A DNA stretch of 64,000 nt. It comes from Citrobacter youngae ATCC 29220. Lineage in GTDB: Bacteria > Pseudomonadota > Gammaproteobacteria > Enterobacterales > Enterobacteriaceae. Of this stretch, positions 53,228 to 63,732 are shown piece after piece. The number at the start of each line of letters is the position of its first letter. Within the stretch, counting starts at the first letter, position 1. Both the position numbers and the translations under genes were made by a program. Below the pieces are notes generated by a model, which saw only the letters and a program-made list of their open reading frames with translations, was not told where the DNA came from and did no database searches. The stretch is taken from positions 2,041,713-2,105,712 of the forward strand of contig NZ_GG730299.1 of NCBI RefSeq assembly GCF_000155975.1. The letters run 5' to 3'.

Positions 53228-53243
53228 TTTATTCCATGTCACA
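53228..53243. promoter_or_regulatory. CRP site of the gal promoter
   Basis: The minus strand carries the strong half TGTGA (53239-53243) with a weak second half, as in the E. coli gal P1 CRP site centred near -41.5. It activates P1 and represses P2 with cAMP-CRP. Confidence 0.85.
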
Positions 53244-53259
53244 CTTTTCGCATCTTTGG

Positions 53260-53270
53260 TATGCTATGGT
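53260..53270 (+). promoter_or_regulatory. gal P2 and P1 -10 elements
   Basis: TATGCT (53260-53265, P2) and TATGGT (53265-53270, P1) are the overlapping -10 boxes spaced 5 bp apart, just as in E. coli galE, giving two start points before galE. Confidence 0.85.
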
Positions 53271-53302
53271 TATTGCATACCATAGGCTTAACGGAGCGAA
53301 TT

Positions 53303-54319
53303 ATGAGAGTATTGGTTACAGGTGGTAGCGGTTACATAGGAAGCCACACTTGCGTGCAGCTGCTGAAAAACGGTCACGAGGTGGTGATTCTTGATAACCT
53401 CTGCAACAGCAAGCGCAGCGTTCTGCCCGTCATCGAGCGCTTAGGCGGCAAGCATCCGACTTTCGTGGAAGGGGATATCCGTAACGAGGCGCTGATAACC
53501 GAAATTCTGCACGATCATGCCATTGACACGGTCATCCATTTTGCCGGGTTAAAAGCCGTTGGCGAGTCCGTTGCCAAGCCGCTGGAATACTATGACAACA
53601 ACGTCAACGGGACGCTGCGTCTGGTAAATGCCATGCGCGCCGCCAACGTGAAAAACTTCATTTTCAGCTCCTCCGCAACCGTCTATGGCGATCAGCCACA
53701 GATTCCTTACGTTGAAAGCTTCCCCACCGGCACCCCCCAAAGCCCGTATGGCAAAAGCAAGCTGATGGTTGAACAGATCCTGACCGACCTGCAAAAAGCG
53801 CAGCCCGACTGGAGTATTGCCTTGCTGCGCTACTTCAACCCGGTTGGCGCGCATCCGTCAGGCGATATGGGTGAAGACCCGCAAGGTATTCCAAACAACC
53901 TGATGCCATACATCGCACAGGTTGCCGTTGGCCGCCGCGAATCTCTTGCCATATTTGGCAATGACTACCCTACCGAAGACGGTACCGGCGTTCGCGACTA
54001 TATCCACGTCATGGATCTGGCAGATGGCCACGTCGCCGCGATGGAAAAGCTGGCGGGCAAACAGGGCGTGCATATTTACAACCTCGGGGCGGGCATCGGC
54101 AGCAGCGTGCTGGATGTGGTCAACGCCTTCAGTAAAGCCTGCGGTAAACCGGTGAATTACCATTTTGCCCCGCGTCGTGATGGCGATCTTCCGGCCTACT
54201 GGGCCGATGCCAGCAAAGCCGATCGCGAGCTCAACTGGCGCGTGACCCGCACCCTGGATGAAATGGCGCAAGACACCTGGCACTGGCAGTCACGCCACCC
54301 GCAGGGATATTCGGATTAA
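53303..54319 (+). CDS. galE: GalE, UDP-glucose 4-epimerase
   Basis: 338 residues from the ATG at 53303 (MRVLVTGGSGYIGSHTCVQL). The alternative ATG at 53261 lies within the promoter. NAD-binding GGSGYIG at 7-13, catalytic SSATVYG Ser near 124 and Tyr in YGKSK near 149. It interconverts UDP-galactose and UDP-glucose and supplies UDP-galactose for the envelope. First gene of galETKM. Confidence 0.98.
   Translation: MRVLVTGGSGYIGSHTCVQLLKNGHEVVILDNLCNSKRSVLPVIERLGGKHPTFVEGDIRNEALITEILHDHAIDTVIHFAGLKAVGESVAKPLEYYDNNVNGTLRLVNAMRAANVKNFIFSSSATVYGDQPQIPYVESFPTGTPQSPYGKSKLMVEQILTDLQKAQPDWSIALLRYFNPVGAHPSGDMGEDPQGIPNNLMPYIAQVAVGRRESLAIFGNDYPTEDGTGVRDYIHVMDLADGHVAAMEKLAGKQGVHIYNLGAGIGSSVLDVVNAFSKACGKPVNYHFAPRRDGDLPAYWADASKADRELNWRVTRTLDEMAQDTWHWQSRHPQGYSD
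53322..53337. promoter_or_regulatory. gal internal operator OI
   Basis: GTGGTAGCGGTTACAT lies within galE codons 7-12, exactly as in E. coli; GalR bound here and at OE loops the promoter DNA. Spacing between the operators is 113 bp. Confidence 0.92.
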
Positions 54320-54328
54320 GGATCAATC

Positions 54329-55375
54329 ATGACGCAATTCAATCCTGTCGATCGCCCACACCGCCGTTTTAACCCGCTCACCGGGCAGTGGATCCTCGTC
54401 TCACCGCATCGCGCAAAACGCCCCTGGCAAGGGGCGCAGGAAACCCCGTCTAAGCAGGTATTGCCTGCGCATGACCCGGACTGCTTCCTGTGCGCCGGTA
54501 ATACGCGCGTTACCGGCGACAAAAACCCGGATTACACCGGGACCTATGTCTTTACTAACGACTTTGCAGCGCTGATGTCCGACACCCCGGACGCACCGGA
54601 CAGTCACGATCCGTTGATGCGCTGTCAGAGCGCGCGCGGTACCAGTCGCGTGATTTGCTTTTCGCCCGATCACAGCAAAACGCTGCCGGAGCTTAGCGTA
54701 CCGGCGCTAACAGAAATCGTGAAAACGTGGCAGGAACAAACGGCAGATTTAGGCAAAACCTATCCCTGGGTGCAGGTTTTTGAGAATAAAGGCGCGGCAA
54801 TGGGGTGTTCGAACCCGCACCCGCACGGACAGATTTGGGCGAATAGCTTTCTGCCCAACGAAGCCGAACGTGAAGATCGCCTGCAAAAAGCGTACTTCGC
54901 CGAACAGGGCGCGCCGATGCTTATTGATTACGTCCGGCGTGAACTGGCGGACGGTAGCCGCACGGTCGTTGAAACCGAGCACTGGCTGGCGGTGGTGCCC
55001 TACTGGGCGGCATGGCCGTTTGAAACGCTGCTGCTGCCGAAAGCGCATGTACTGCGTATGACCGATTTGACCGACGAGCAGCGCGCTGACCTGGCGCTGG
55101 CGCTGAAAAAACTGACCAGCCGTTACGACAACCTGTTCCAGTGTTCATTCCCCTACTCCATGGGCTGGCACGGCGCGCCGTTTAACGGTGAAGAAAACCA
55201 ACACTGGCAGTTGCACGCGCATTTTTATCCGCCACTGCTGCGTTCCGCAACCGTGCGCAAATTTATGGTCGGTTACGAAATGCTGGCGGAAACCCAGCGC
55301 GACCTGACGGCAGAACAAGCGGCTGAGCGACTGCGTGCGGTCAGCGACATCCATTTTCGCGAATCCGGAGTTTAA
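54329..55375 (+). CDS. galT: GalT, galactose-1-phosphate uridylyltransferase
   Basis: 348 residues. Active-site HPHGQIW with the uridylylated His near 166; zinc ligands in CFLCAGN near 52-55. Leloir enzyme transferring UMP from UDP-glucose to galactose-1-phosphate. Starts 9 bp after galE. Confidence 0.98.
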   Translation: MTQFNPVDRPHRRFNPLTGQWILVSPHRAKRPWQGAQETPSKQVLPAHDPDCFLCAGNTRVTGDKNPDYTGTYVFTNDFAALMSDTPDAPDSHDPLMRCQSARGTSRVICFSPDHSKTLPELSVPALTEIVKTWQEQTADLGKTYPWVQVFENKGAAMGCSNPHPHGQIWANSFLPNEAEREDRLQKAYFAEQGAPMLIDYVRRELADGSRTVVETEHWLAVVPYWAAWPFETLLLPKAHVLRMTDLTDEQRADLALALKKLTSRYDNLFQCSFPYSMGWHGAPFNGEENQHWQLHAHFYPPLLRSATVRKFMVGYEMLAETQRDLTAEQAAERLRAVSDIHFRESGV

Positions 55376-55378
55376 ATA

Positions 55379-56527
55379 ATGAGTCTGAAAGAAAAAACAC
55401 AATCTCTGTTTGCTGAAACATTTGGCTACCCTGCCACCCATATTATTCAGGCGCCTGGCCGTGTAAATCTGATTGGCGAACATACCGATTATAACGACGG
55501 CTTTGTTCTGCCCTGCGCCATCGACTACCAAACCGTGATTAGCTGTGCGGCGCGCGATGACAGAAAAGTTCGCGTTATCGCGGCTGACTACGATAATCAA
55601 ATGGACGAGTTCTCTCTGGACGCGCCGATTATCGCCCATGACAGCCAGCAGTGGTCAAACTACGTGCGCGGCGTGGTGAAGCATCTGCAAAAGCGTAATA
55701 ACGCCTTTGGCGGCGCGGATTTGGTCATCAGCGGCAACGTGCCTCAGGGCGCAGGCTTAAGCTCTTCGGCTTCGCTGGAAGTGGCTGTAGGCACCGTGTT
55801 CCAGCAGCTTTATCATCTGCCGCTCGACGGGGCGCAGATTGCCCTGAACGGTCAGGAAGCTGAAAACCAGTTTGTCGGCTGCAACTGCGGCATTATGGAT
55901 CAGTTGATCTCCGCGCTTGGCAAGAAAGATCATGCGCTGCTGATCGACTGCCGTACGCTGGGCACCAAAGCCGTTTCCATGCCTGAAGGCGTGGCGGTGG
56001 TCATCATCAACAGCAATTTTAAACGTACGTTGGTGGGTAGCGAGTACAACACCCGTCGCGAACAGTGTGAAACCGGGGCGCGTTTCTTCCAGCAACCGGC
56101 GCTGCGTGACGTCAGCTTTGAAACCTTTAGCGCAGTGGCCCACGAGCTGGATCCGATTGTCGCCAAACGCGTTCGTCACGTCATCACGGAAAACGCGCGT
56201 ACCGTTGAAGCTGCGAATGCGCTGGAAAAAGGCGACCTGCTACGCATGGGGCAACTGATGGCGGAATCTCACGCCTCGATGCGCGATGACTTTGAAATTA
56301 CCGTGCCGCAAATCGATACGCTGGTTGAGATTGTCAAAGCGACCATCGGCGACAAAGGCGGTGTGCGCATGACCGGCGGCGGCTTCGGCGGCTGTATTGT
56401 CGCGCTGATCCCGCAAGATCTGGTGCCTGCCGTGCAACAGGCTGTCGCCGAACAGTACGAAGCCAAAACCGGTATTAAAGAAACATTCTACGTCTGTAAA
56501 CCTTCACAAGGAGCCGGACAATGTTAA
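55379..56527 (+). CDS. galK: GalK, galactokinase
   Basis: 382 residues, GHMP kinase. Galactokinase signature [19 protein letters not shown] near 27-45, ATP-binding [15 protein letters not shown] near 120, and [17 protein letters not shown] near 335. It phosphorylates galactose. Starts 3 bp after galT. Confidence 0.98.
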   Translation: MSLKEKTQSLFAETFGYPATHIIQAPGRVNLIGEHTDYNDGFVLPCAIDYQTVISCAARDDRKVRVIAADYDNQMDEFSLDAPIIAHDSQQWSNYVRGVVKHLQKRNNAFGGADLVISGNVPQGAGLSSSASLEVAVGTVFQQLYHLPLDGAQIALNGQEAENQFVGCNCGIMDQLISALGKKDHALLIDCRTLGTKAVSMPEGVAVVIINSNFKRTLVGSEYNTRREQCETGARFFQQPALRDVSFETFSAVAHELDPIVAKRVRHVITENARTVEAANALEKGDLLRMGQLMAESHASMRDDFEITVPQIDTLVEIVKATIGDKGGVRMTGGGFGGCIVALIPQDLVPAVQQAVAEQYEAKTGIKETFYVCKPSQGAGQC

Positions 56528-57561
56528 ACGAAATTCCCGTAATGGCGCCCGACGGTCAGCCGTTTCGCCTGCTTACCCTGCGCAATGACGCTGGGATGGT
56601 GGTCACGCTCATGGACTGGGGCGCGACGCTGCTGTCTGCGCGTATTCCACTTAGCGATGGTAGCGTGCGCGAAGCGCTGCTCGGTTGCGCCAGCCCGGAG
56701 CAATACCTGGAACAGGCTGCATTTCTGGGGGCCTCAATCGGCCGCTACGCTAACCGTATCGCCAACAGCCGGTATACCTTTGACGGCGAGACCATTGAAT
56801 TGCTGCCAAGCCAGGGTGATAACCAGCTGCACGGCGGACCGGACGGTTTCGACAAACGTCGCTGGCAGATAGTGAATCAGAATGACCGTCAGGTGCTGTT
56901 TGCCTTAACGTCTGATGATGGCGACCAGGGTTTTCCAGGTAACCTTTGCGCCACCGCGCAGTATCGCCTGACTGACGATAATCGTATTTCAATTACCTAC
57001 CGTGCGACGGTTGATAAACCCTGCCCGGTGAATTTGACGAATCATGTCTATTTTAATCTTGATGGCGACAAAACGGATGTGCGCCAGCATAAGCTGCAGA
57101 TTTTAGCAGATGAGTACTTGCCGGTTGACGAAATGGGCATCCCGCATGACGGCCTGAAATCCGTTGCCGGAACCTCTTTTGATTTCCGTTCCGCAAAAAT
57201 CATCGCCAGCGAATTTCTGGCCGATGACGATCAGCGTAAGGTGAAAGGTTACGATCACGCCTTCCTGCTCCAGGCGCAAGGCAATGCGCGTACTCCGGTG
57301 GCTCGGGTTTGGTCACAGGATGAGAAACTGCAAATGGTGGTCTATACCTCGGCCCCGGCACTGCAGTTTTACTCCGGGAACTTCCTCGGCGGTACGCCTT
57401 CACGTGGGCCAGATGCCTACGAAGACTGGCAAGGTCTGGCGCTGGAGAGTGAATTTTTGCCAGACAGCCCGAACCATCCAGAATGGTCGCAGCCGGATTG
57501 CTTCCTGCGTCCGGGGGAAGAGTATGCCAGCGTGACGGAATATCAGTTTATTCCTGCCTGA
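56521..57561 (+). CDS. galM: GalM, aldose 1-epimerase (mutarotase)
   Basis: 346 residues. Catalytic His in [13 protein letters not shown] near residue 175 and Glu in [17 protein letters not shown] near 309. Converts beta- to alpha-galactose for GalK. Overlaps galK by 7 bp; a hairpin terminator follows. Confidence 0.97.
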   Translation: MLNEIPVMAPDGQPFRLLTLRNDAGMVVTLMDWGATLLSARIPLSDGSVREALLGCASPEQYLEQAAFLGASIGRYANRIANSRYTFDGETIELLPSQGDNQLHGGPDGFDKRRWQIVNQNDRQVLFALTSDDGDQGFPGNLCATAQYRLTDDNRISITYRATVDKPCPVNLTNHVYFNLDGDKTDVRQHKLQILADEYLPVDEMGIPHDGLKSVAGTSFDFRSAKIIASEFLADDDQRKVKGYDHAFLLQAQGNARTPVARVWSQDEKLQMVVYTSAPALQFYSGNFLGGTPSRGPDAYEDWQGLALESEFLPDSPNHPEWSQPDCFLRPGEEYASVTEYQFIPA

Positions 57562-57574
57562 CCATTCATCCTGA

Positions 57575-57612
57575 CAGGCCCGATGCCGTAAATTTATCGG
57601 GCCTGCTGTTTG
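57575..57612 (+). terminator. Terminator after galM
   Basis: A 10-bp stem CAGGCCCGAT/ATCGGGCCTG with an 11-base loop lies 13 bp past the galM stop, followed by CTGTTTGC. The U tract is weak, so Rho or processing may assist. Confidence 0.7.
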
Positions 57613-57752
57613 CTTCCCGCAGTCAACCCGCTCAAAACCCCACCACTTAAAGACAAAATCGCAACCTTGATTTCACAAGAACCTTACACTGTGCCGCTAT
57701 TTTCGCTATGGTTATGCGTAAGCATTGCCGCTGACTCATTACGGCAATATAA

Positions 57753-57767
57753 TGAGAATTATTATCA
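57753..57767. promoter_or_regulatory. Fur box upstream of gpmA
   Basis: TGAGAATTATTATCA matches the 7-1-7 Fur core TGATAATNATTATCA with one mismatch, 27 bp before the gpmA start. E. coli gpmA is reported as Fur-repressed. Confidence 0.8.
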
Positions 57768-57794
57768 TTAAATATGATTGATAGGAGTGAGTGT

Positions 57795-58547
57795 ATGGCT
57801 GTAACTAAGCTGGTTCTGGTACGTCACGGTGAAAGTCAGTGGAACAACGAAAACCGTTTTACCGGTTGGTATGACGTTGATCTGTCCGAGAAAGGCGTAG
57901 GCGAAGCCAAAGCGGCGGGTAAACTGCTGAAAGAGGAAGGCTATAGCTTCGATTTTGCTTATACCTCCGTGCTGAAACGTGCCATCCATACCCTGTGGAA
58001 CGTCCTGGACGAACTGGATCAGGCCTGGCTACCGGTTGAGAAATCCTGGAAACTGAACGAACGTCATTACGGCGCGCTGCAGGGTCTGAACAAAGCGGAA
58101 ACCGCGGAAAAATACGGTGACGAGCAGGTTAAGCAATGGCGTCGCGGCTTTGCGGTCACCCCGCCGGAACTGACCAAAGATGACGAGCGTTATCCGGGTC
58201 ACGATCCGCGTTATGCCAAACTGACTGACAAAGAGCTGCCGGTCACCGAAAGCCTGGCGCTGACCATCGATCGCGTTATTCCTTACTGGAACGAAACCAT
58301 TCTGCCGCGTATGAAAAGCGGTGAGCGCGTGATTATCGCCGCTCACGGTAACTCCCTGCGCGCGCTGGTGAAGTACCTGGATAACATGAGCGAAGATGAG
58401 ATCCTGGAACTGAACATCCCGACCGGCGTACCGCTGGTATATGAGTTCGACGAAAACTTTAAGCCGCTCAAACACTACTATCTGGGTAACGCTGACGAGA
58501 TCGCGGCAAAAGCCGCAGCCGTTGCTAACCAGGGTAAAGCGAAGTAA
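57795..58547 (+). CDS. gpmA: GpmA, 2,3-bisphosphoglycerate-dependent phosphoglycerate mutase
   Basis: 250 residues from the ATG at 57795 ([20 protein letters not shown]), E. coli length; ATG 57774 is upstream of the ribosome site. Phosphohistidine H11 in [13 protein letters not shown], and the second active His in [13 protein letters not shown] near 184. Glycolytic interconversion of 3- and 2-phosphoglycerate. Own promoter and terminator. Confidence 0.98.
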   Translation: MAVTKLVLVRHGESQWNNENRFTGWYDVDLSEKGVGEAKAAGKLLKEEGYSFDFAYTSVLKRAIHTLWNVLDELDQAWLPVEKSWKLNERHYGALQGLNKAETAEKYGDEQVKQWRRGFAVTPPELTKDDERYPGHDPRYAKLTDKELPVTESLALTIDRVIPYWNETILPRMKSGERVIIAAHGNSLRALVKYLDNMSEDEILELNIPTGVPLVYEFDENFKPLKHYYLGNADEIAAKAAAVANQGKAK

Positions 58548-58570
58548 TTTTCATCCCAGGTCAAACGACA

Positions 58571-58597
58571 AAAGCGTGGAATGCTCCACGCTTTTTT
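58571..58597 (+). terminator. Terminator after gpmA
   Basis: AAAGCGTGGA/TCCACGCTTT 10-bp stem with a four-base loop and a T6 tract, 23 bp after gpmA. Strong rho-independent terminator. Confidence 0.92.
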
Positions 58598-58599
58598 AT

Positions 58600-58652
58600 T
58601 GCCGGATGCGGCGTTGCCTTATCCGGCCTGCCGAGCGTAGCCCGGATGCGTT
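58600..58652. repeat. REP-like element
   Basis: TGCCGGATGCGGCGTTGCCTTATCCGGCCTG followed by a partial GTAGCCCGGATGCG unit, in the gap between convergent gpmA and aroG. Confidence 0.8.
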
Positions 58653-58654
58653 TT

Positions 58655-59707
58655 TTACCCGCGGCGCGCTTTTACCGCATCCGCTAATTGGCGCAACACC
58701 GCATCGGTATCTTCCCAGCCAATGCAGGCATCGGTAATGCTCTTACCGTAGGTCAGCGATTCACCGCTATCCGGGTTCTGATTACCTTCAACCAGATGGC
58801 TTTCAATCATCACGCCAATAATGGCTTTTTCGCCACCGGCAACCTGCCCGCAGACGTCTTTCGCCACATCCATCTGCTTTTTGAACTGCTTACTGGAGTT
58901 GGCATGGCTAAAGTCGATCATCACCTGCGGAGCAAGCCCCGCTTTGACCAGGCCCTCTTTCACGTCGGCAACATGTTGAGCGCTGTAGTTCGGTTCTTTG
59001 CCGCCGCGCAGAATGATATGACAATCACCATTACCGCTGGTATTCACAATCGCCGAATGGCCCCACTTGGTTACGGAAAGGAAGCAGTGCGGCGCCCCGG
59101 CAGCGTTGATTGCATCAATGGCGACTTTGATCGTGCCATCGGTACCGTTTTTAAAACCAACCGGGCAGGACAGACCTGACGCCAACTCACGGTGTACCTG
59201 AGATTCGGTGGTACGCGCGCCAATTGCGCCCCAGCTCATGAGATCGGCAAGATATTGCGGGGTGATCATATCCAGAAACTCGCCTGCAGCCGGCAAACCG
59301 CTGTCGTTGATATCCAGCAGCAGTTTACGTGCAATACGCAGACCGTCGTTGATCTGGAAGCTGTTATCCATGTGCGGGTCGTTGATAAGCCCTTTCCAGC
59401 CTACGGTTGTACGCGGTTTTTCAAAATAGACGCGCATGACGATTTCAAGTTCACCATTTAACTCTTCGCGCAGCGCCAGCAGGCGTGCGGCATACTCTTT
59501 AGCGGCTGCCGGATCATGAATAGAGCACGGCCCAATCACCACCAGCAGGCGATCGTCGCTGCCTTTCAGAATTTTATGAATCGCCTTACGAGCATGCGCC
59601 ACCGTATTGGCGGCATTTTCAGTAGCGGGGAATTTTTCCAGCAGTGCGACCGGCGGTAATAACTCGTTGATCTCTTTAATGCGTAAATCGTCGTTCTGAT
59701 AATTCAT
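58655..59707 (-). CDS. aroG: AroG, phenylalanine-sensitive DAHP synthase
   Basis: 350 residues, E. coli length. Class I DAHP synthase: VIGPCSIHDP with the metal Cys near 61, RVYFEKPRTTVGWKGLINDP, FKNGTDGT, and DFSHANSSKQ. It condenses phosphoenolpyruvate and erythrose 4-phosphate, entering the shikimate pathway; AroG is the Phe-inhibited isozyme. A TyrR box lies upstream. Confidence 0.97.
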   Translation of the reverse strand: MNYQNDDLRIKEINELLPPVALLEKFPATENAANTVAHARKAIHKILKGSDDRLLVVIGPCSIHDPAAAKEYAARLLALREELNGELEIVMRVYFEKPRTTVGWKGLINDPHMDNSFQINDGLRIARKLLLDINDSGLPAAGEFLDMITPQYLADLMSWGAIGARTTESQVHRELASGLSCPVGFKNGTDGTIKVAIDAINAAGAPHCFLSVTKWGHSAIVNTSGNGDCHIILRGGKEPNYSAQHVADVKEGLVKAGLAPQVMIDFSHANSSKQFKKQMDVAKDVCGQVAGGEKAIIGVMIESHLVEGNQNPDSGESLTYGKSITDACIGWEDTDAVLRQLADAVKARRG

Positions 59708-60023
59708 GTTTATTCCAGCGTTGCCATACTTATATAAATGAATGCAATCCCTTCAATCTATATCTTCGGTCATAAAGTGTAAACGGGGTTTTACACTTTG
59801 GACGGATTAATCCTGGAATTGACCAAAAAAACGCAATAAAGTAGCGAAAAATGAGATCTAATCTACAATTTTTAACTGTAACAGCCTTAATTTTCATAAA
59901 CTTCAAGATTCTATGCTGGTTTTAATTTGCATAGCAAAACGATTAACCACGTCCTGCTGGTGTACTGGCACATGCACTGTTGGAAGACGTTATCCGACAT
60001 ATCGATCATAACAGGAGCATAAT
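59708..60023. other. aroG/ybgS divergent intergenic region
   Basis: 316 bp, AT-rich, with a TyrR box near aroG and presumably both promoters. ybgS has AGGAG at 60012-60016. No reading frame or repeat seen apart from these. Confidence 0.6.
59778..59795. promoter_or_regulatory. TyrR box upstream of aroG
   Basis: TGTAAACGGGGTTTTACA fits TGTAAA-N6-TTTACA perfectly, 71 bp before the aroG start. TyrR with phenylalanine represses aroG in E. coli through such a strong box. Confidence 0.9.
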
Positions 60024-60398
60024 ATGCATATGACAAAGCTGACTTCACTCTTTCTTACGGCCACGCTCAGCCTCGCCAGCGGCGCGGCGCTCGCTGCTGA
60101 AACCAACGCGCAGTCAAATAATGGTCAGGCAAATTCCTCGGCTGATGCAGGACAGGTCGCCCCAGACGCCCGCGAAAACGTGGCGCCAAATAATGTCGAC
60201 AACAACAACGTCAATTCAGGTGGCACGATGCTGCATCCGAACGGTTCATCAATGAACCATGAAGGAATGACCAAAGACGAGATGCACAAAAACACCATGT
60301 GTAAGGACGGTCGCTGCCCGGATGTGAATAAGAAGGTTGAGACCGGAAACGGCGTTAATAATGATGCTGACACAAAAACGGATGGCACCACGCAGTAA
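60024..60398 (+). CDS. ybgS: YbgS, periplasmic protein of unknown function
   Basis: 124 residues. Signal peptide [20 protein letters not shown] ending LAAE; the mature part is polar, rich in Asn, Asp and Gly, with few hydrophobics and one CKDGRC pair. Two in-frame ATGs lie at the start (60024 and 60030). Related to E. coli YbgS (126 residues); no function is known. A strong terminator follows. Confidence 0.92.
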   Translation: MHMTKLTSLFLTATLSLASGAALAAETNAQSNNGQANSSADAGQVAPDARENVAPNNVDNNNVNSGGTMLHPNGSSMNHEGMTKDEMHKNTMCKDGRCPDVNKKVETGNGVNNDADTKTDGTTQ

Positions 60399-60421
60399 CG
60401 CTGAAAATAAAGCTAATAACG

Positions 60422-60445
60422 GGAGAGCAATAGCTCTCCTTTTTA
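60422..60445 (+). terminator. Terminator after ybgS
   Basis: GGAGAGC/GCTCTCC stem with an AATA loop followed by TTTTTAATTTT, 23 bp after the ybgS stop. Confidence 0.9.
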
Positions 60446-60511
60446 ATTTTATCATCCCAAAAACGGTATCATGACATACAGTAAAGGTGAGAATAACAAA
60501 GGGATGGCATA

Positions 60512-61453
60512 ATGGCGCACTCACATACTCATACTTCCCCTGAGCAACCCAAGGACAATAACGCCCGCAGACTGCTTTTCGCATTCTGCATTACAGCCGG
60601 ATTTATGCTGCTTGAAGTAGTCGGTGGAATTCTTTCAGGCTCTCTGGCGTTACTGGCCGACGCCGGGCATATGCTCACGGATGCCGCAGCGCTTCTATTT
60701 GCGCTGTTAGCGGTCCAGTTTTCCAGACGCCCGCCCACTATTCGGCACACTTTCGGCTGGCTAAGACTCACGACGTTGGCCGCGTTTGTTAACGCTATCG
60801 CTTTGGTTGTGATCACCATTTTAATCGTCTGGGAGGCCATTGAGCGCTTTCATACCCCACGTCCCGTAGCGGGCGGCATGATGATGATCATTGCTGTCGC
60901 GGGTTTACTGGCAAACGTGCTTGCTTTTTGGGTTTTACATCGCGGCAGCGAAGAAAAAAACCTGAACGTCCGCGCCGCGGCGCTGCATGTGATGGGCGAT
61001 TTACTCGGCTCGGTCGGGGCGATCATCGCTGCGCTGATTATTATCTGGACGGGCTGGACGCCTGCGGATCCGATTCTCTCGATTCTGGTTTCCGTGCTGG
61101 TGCTGCGTAGCGCCTGGCGACTGCTAAAAGATAGCGTGAATGAATTACTGGAAGGCGCTCCAGTGGCGCTGGATATCGCCGCACTGCAGCGCCATCTCAG
61201 CCGGGATATCCCCGAAGTTCGTAACGTACACCATGTCCACGTCTGGATGGTAGGTGAAAAACCGGTCATGACGCTGCATGTGCAGGTAGTCCCGCCGCAC
61301 GATCACGACGCCCTGCTGGAGCGTATTCAACATTTCCTGATTCATCACTACCAGATTGAACACGCCACGATCCAGATGGAGTATCAGCCGTGCAATGGGC
61401 CGGACTGCCACCTGTATCAGGGGGTGTCCGGCCATGCACATCATCACCATTAA
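60512..61453 (+). CDS. zitB: ZitB, cation-diffusion-facilitator Zn(II)/H+ antiporter
   Basis: 313 residues, E. coli length. Six membrane helices; transport-site motifs [10 protein letters not shown] (helix II) and [12 protein letters not shown] (helix V); cytoplasmic C-terminal domain. Histidine-rich at both ends (AHSHTHTS and HAHHHH). It exports zinc. Its stop overlaps that of convergent pnuC (shared TTAA at 61450-61453). Confidence 0.96.
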   Translation: MAHSHTHTSPEQPKDNNARRLLFAFCITAGFMLLEVVGGILSGSLALLADAGHMLTDAAALLFALLAVQFSRRPPTIRHTFGWLRLTTLAAFVNAIALVVITILIVWEAIERFHTPRPVAGGMMMIIAVAGLLANVLAFWVLHRGSEEKNLNVRAAALHVMGDLLGSVGAIIAALIIIWTGWTPADPILSILVSVLVLRSAWRLLKDSVNELLEGAPVALDIAALQRHLSRDIPEVRNVHHVHVWMVGEKPVMTLHVQVVPPHDHDALLERIQHFLIHHYQIEHATIQMEYQPCNGPDCHLYQGVSGHAHHHH

Positions 61454-62169
61454 TGGGACAGCGCGTGGGAGCCTCGCTCACGCGCGCTGTTGATCCACAT
61501 CCTGCTCCCGTTCAGGGCGATAACCGTCAGGATCATATATTCCAGCGACATGGCATATACGCCTTGCAGGGCGAAGATCACCACGCTAATGACGTTAATG
61601 ATCACCCACAACAGCCAGTTTTCCACGTATTTGCGCGTCATCAGGATCATCGCCACAATCGACAGCACCATCATGCAGGAATCCCAGAACGGGAATGCAT
61701 CAGGTTGCAGCTCAGGGGCCGCCACCTGTAATCCCAGGCCTTGCATAATGTTCACGGCAATGCGCGTCAGGAACGCAAACACCGGATCGATATAGACCGA
61801 CATCAGGCCAATCGCCACCACGCAAGCCGCCAGCCAACCGATCGCTTTCGGCAACGGCAGCCAGCGTATTTTCAGTTCCGCTTCATGTTGGTTGGTTTGC
61901 CGGGACCATGCGTACCAGCCGTAGATGTTGGCGGCAAAAAAGAAAACCTGCAGCAGCAGGCTGGCATAGAGCTGGATCTGAAAGAAGATAATCGCAAACA
62001 GCGTGACGTTTATCAGCCCAAAGACGTAATTGCTGATTTTCTCAAGGCTTGCCAGGCCAATACACAGCAAACCGGCGATCGTCCCCACGGCTTCGATCCA
62101 CGACAGATCGTAACCGCCCGCACCGATCGGAATATGTACCAGAATGTTCTGCGTGCTAAAAAAGTCCAT
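61450..62169 (-). CDS. pnuC: PnuC, nicotinamide riboside transporter
   Basis: 239 residues, E. coli length, seven membrane helices with the [22 protein letters not shown] and WGWYAW-like (YGWYAWSR) stretches of the PnuC family. Facilitates uptake of nicotinamide riboside, trapped by NadR phosphorylation. Follows nadA by 27 bp in the NadR-controlled nadA-pnuC operon. Confidence 0.96.
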   Translation of the reverse strand: MDFFSTQNILVHIPIGAGGYDLSWIEAVGTIAGLLCIGLASLEKISNYVFGLINVTLFAIIFFQIQLYASLLLQVFFFAANIYGWYAWSRQTNQHEAELKIRWLPLPKAIGWLAACVVAIGLMSVYIDPVFAFLTRIAVNIMQGLGLQVAAPELQPDAFPFWDSCMMVLSIVAMILMTRKYVENWLLWVIINVISVVIFALQGVYAMSLEYMILTVIALNGSRMWINSARERGSHALSH

Positions 62170-62196
62170 CTTTTCCCCCAGAGCAAAAACAAATAA

Positions 62197-63240
62197 TTAA
62201 GCTCGAAGTGTAGCCGCAAATTCCAACATGCGGTTTAACGGCAACAACGCGCCTTTACGCAGCGCGGCATCTACATGTATCTCGTGGGCCGCACCACCCT
62301 GCTCCAGACCCTCAGCAATCGCCTTCAGGCCATTCATCGCCATCCACGGACAATGCGCGCAGCTGCGACAGGTTGCCCCTTCGCCAGCCGTTGGCGCTTC
62401 AAGCAACTCTTTCTCCGGAACAGCCTGCTGCATTTTGTAAAAAATACCCCGGTCTGTCGCTACTATCAGTTGCTGATGCGGTAACGATTTAGCTGCGTTG
62501 ATTAACTGGCTGGTTGACCCGACCGCATCGGCCATATCCACGATGGATTGAGGAGACTCCGGGTGTACCAGTATAGCGGCATCAGGATACAGCCCTTTCA
62601 TACGCGTTAATGCCTGGGTTTTGAATTCGTCGTGGACAATACAGGCCCCCTGCCAGCAGAGAACATCTGCGCCGGTCTGCTTTTGCACGTAGTTGCCCAG
62701 ATGTCTGTCCGGAGCCCAGATGATTTTTTCACCCAAACTATCAAGATGCTCAATAAGTTCAACCGCGATACTGGAGGTCACGACCCAGTCCGCACGCGCT
62801 TTCACGGCGGCTGAGGTATTGGCGTAAACCACCACGGTACGATCCGAATGCGCGTCGCAAAATGCGCTGAACGCATCAATCGGACACCCCAGATCTAATG
62901 AACATTCCGCCTGTAGGGTCGGCATCAGGATAGTTTTTTCCGGGCTGAGAATTTTGGCGGTTTCGCCCATAAACCTCACGCCCGCAACCAACAGCGTAGA
63001 GGCTGGGTGTTTTGCCCCAAACCGCGCCATTTCCAGCGAATCAGAAATACAGCCACCGGTCTCTTCTGCTAACTGCTGAATTTCAGGATCGGTGTAATAA
63101 TGCGCAACCATAACGGCATCACGCTCTTTCAGCAGCCGCTTGATTTTTTCACGATAGAATTGCTTTTCATCCACACTCAGCGGTGCTGGCTTCGGCGGAA
63201 ACGGATAAATTGCTGCTTCAGGATCAAACATCACGCTCAT
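62197..63240 (-). CDS. nadA: NadA, quinolinate synthase
   Basis: 347 residues, E. coli length. The 4Fe-4S ligands are the cysteines in [22 protein letters not shown] and [13 protein letters not shown]. It condenses iminoaspartate with dihydroxyacetone phosphate to quinolinate in NAD synthesis. First gene of the operon with pnuC; a NadR box lies upstream. Confidence 0.97.
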   Translation of the reverse strand: MSVMFDPEAAIYPFPPKPAPLSVDEKQFYREKIKRLLKERDAVMVAHYYTDPEIQQLAEETGGCISDSLEMARFGAKHPASTLLVAGVRFMGETAKILSPEKTILMPTLQAECSLDLGCPIDAFSAFCDAHSDRTVVVYANTSAAVKARADWVVTSSIAVELIEHLDSLGEKIIWAPDRHLGNYVQKQTGADVLCWQGACIVHDEFKTQALTRMKGLYPDAAILVHPESPQSIVDMADAVGSTSQLINAAKSLPHQQLIVATDRGIFYKMQQAVPEKELLEAPTAGEGATCRSCAHCPWMAMNGLKAIAEGLEQGGAAHEIHVDAALRKGALLPLNRMLEFAATLRA

Positions 63241-63313
63241 CTTGCTTTCTCGTTTTACTGGCTTAACGAAATAACCGATTAAAAGCGTGACTCACGCTAT
63301 ATTCGGTCTGAAT

Positions 63314-63331
63314 TGTTTTATATGCTAAACA
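63314..63331. promoter_or_regulatory. NadR box upstream of nadA
   Basis: TGTTTTATATGCTAAACA matches TGTTTA-N6-TAAACA with one mismatch, 74 bp before nadA. NadR-NAD(ATP) represses nadA-pnuC. Confidence 0.82.
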
Positions 63332-63374
63332 AGATAGCGGATTGGCATAGAAAAGTCACAATAATTGCGTGTGA

Positions 63375-63478
63375 TGAATGCCGGATGGCGACTGACGTCT
63401 TATCCGGCCTACGCGAATAGTATCGTCTGTCGGCCTGATAAGCACGTAGGCCTGATAAGCGCAGCGCATCAGGCAACC
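63375..63478. repeat. REP/BIME cluster between nadA and the lysine tRNA operon
   Basis: Three REP-type units: GCCGGATGGCGACTGACGTC with TTATCCGGCCTAC, then GGCCTGATAAGCAC, then GTAGGCCTGATAAGCGCAGC with GCATCAGGC. They occupy most of the gap between the nadA promoter and the tRNA terminator. Confidence 0.85.
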
Positions 63479-63496
63479 TTATAAATCGCAGATAGC

Positions 63497-63523
63497 AAAA
63501 AGGCGCCTTTAGGGCGCCTTTTT
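63497..63523 (-). terminator. Terminator of the lysine tRNA operon
   Basis: AAAAAGGCGCC/GGCGCCTTTTT, an 11-bp stem with a five-base loop, T tract on both strands. It ends the minus-strand tRNA transcript and lies four bases past the last 3'-CCA-like end. Confidence 0.92.
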
Positions 63524-63527
63524 ACAC

Positions 63528-63599
63528 TGGTGGGGCGTGCAGGATGACTCGACTTCGTCTCGCCCTTCGGGCCGTTGCTAAAGCAACGTTATCCTTCAC
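63528..63599 (-). ncRNA. 72-nt tRNA-3'-end-derived structured element A
   Basis: On the minus strand it runs from GTGAAGGAT to ATCCTGCACGCCCCACCA. The last 18 nt equal the 3' end, including CCA, of the tRNA-Lys gene just upstream in the transcript. Three hairpins can form inside: CGTTGC/GCAACG, GCCC/GGGC and GAC/GTC. GTGAAGGAT can pair with ATCCTGCAC as a terminal stem with one mismatch. There is no tRNA-like anticodon arm, so it is not a normal tRNA. It recalls the tRNA-end repeats in E. coli tyrT transcripts. Confidence 0.6.
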
Positions 63600-63627
63600 T
63601 TTTAACATCTGAGTGCAATGTTAAATT

Positions 63628-63703
63628 TGGTGGGGCGTGCAGGATTCGAACCTGCGACCAATTGATTAAAAGTCAACTGCTCTACCAACTGAGCTAACGC
63701 CCC
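63628..63703 (-). tRNA. tRNA-Lys (anticodon TTT), copy 1
   Basis: 76 nt with encoded CCA. D-arm region TAGCTCAGTTGGTAGAGC, anticodon loop CTTTTAA, T-loop GGTTCGAATCC. The acceptor stem is GGGGCGT/ACGCCCC, one G-C pair in place of the U-A pair in copy 2. Confidence 0.97.
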
Positions 63704-63732
63704 ATATGGGATACTGCTTCAATGATTCAGGA

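Noticed and set aside
63375..63478. CRISPR array
   Set aside because: The repeats are REP units with imperfect, inverted arms and no regular spacers; no cas genes are present.
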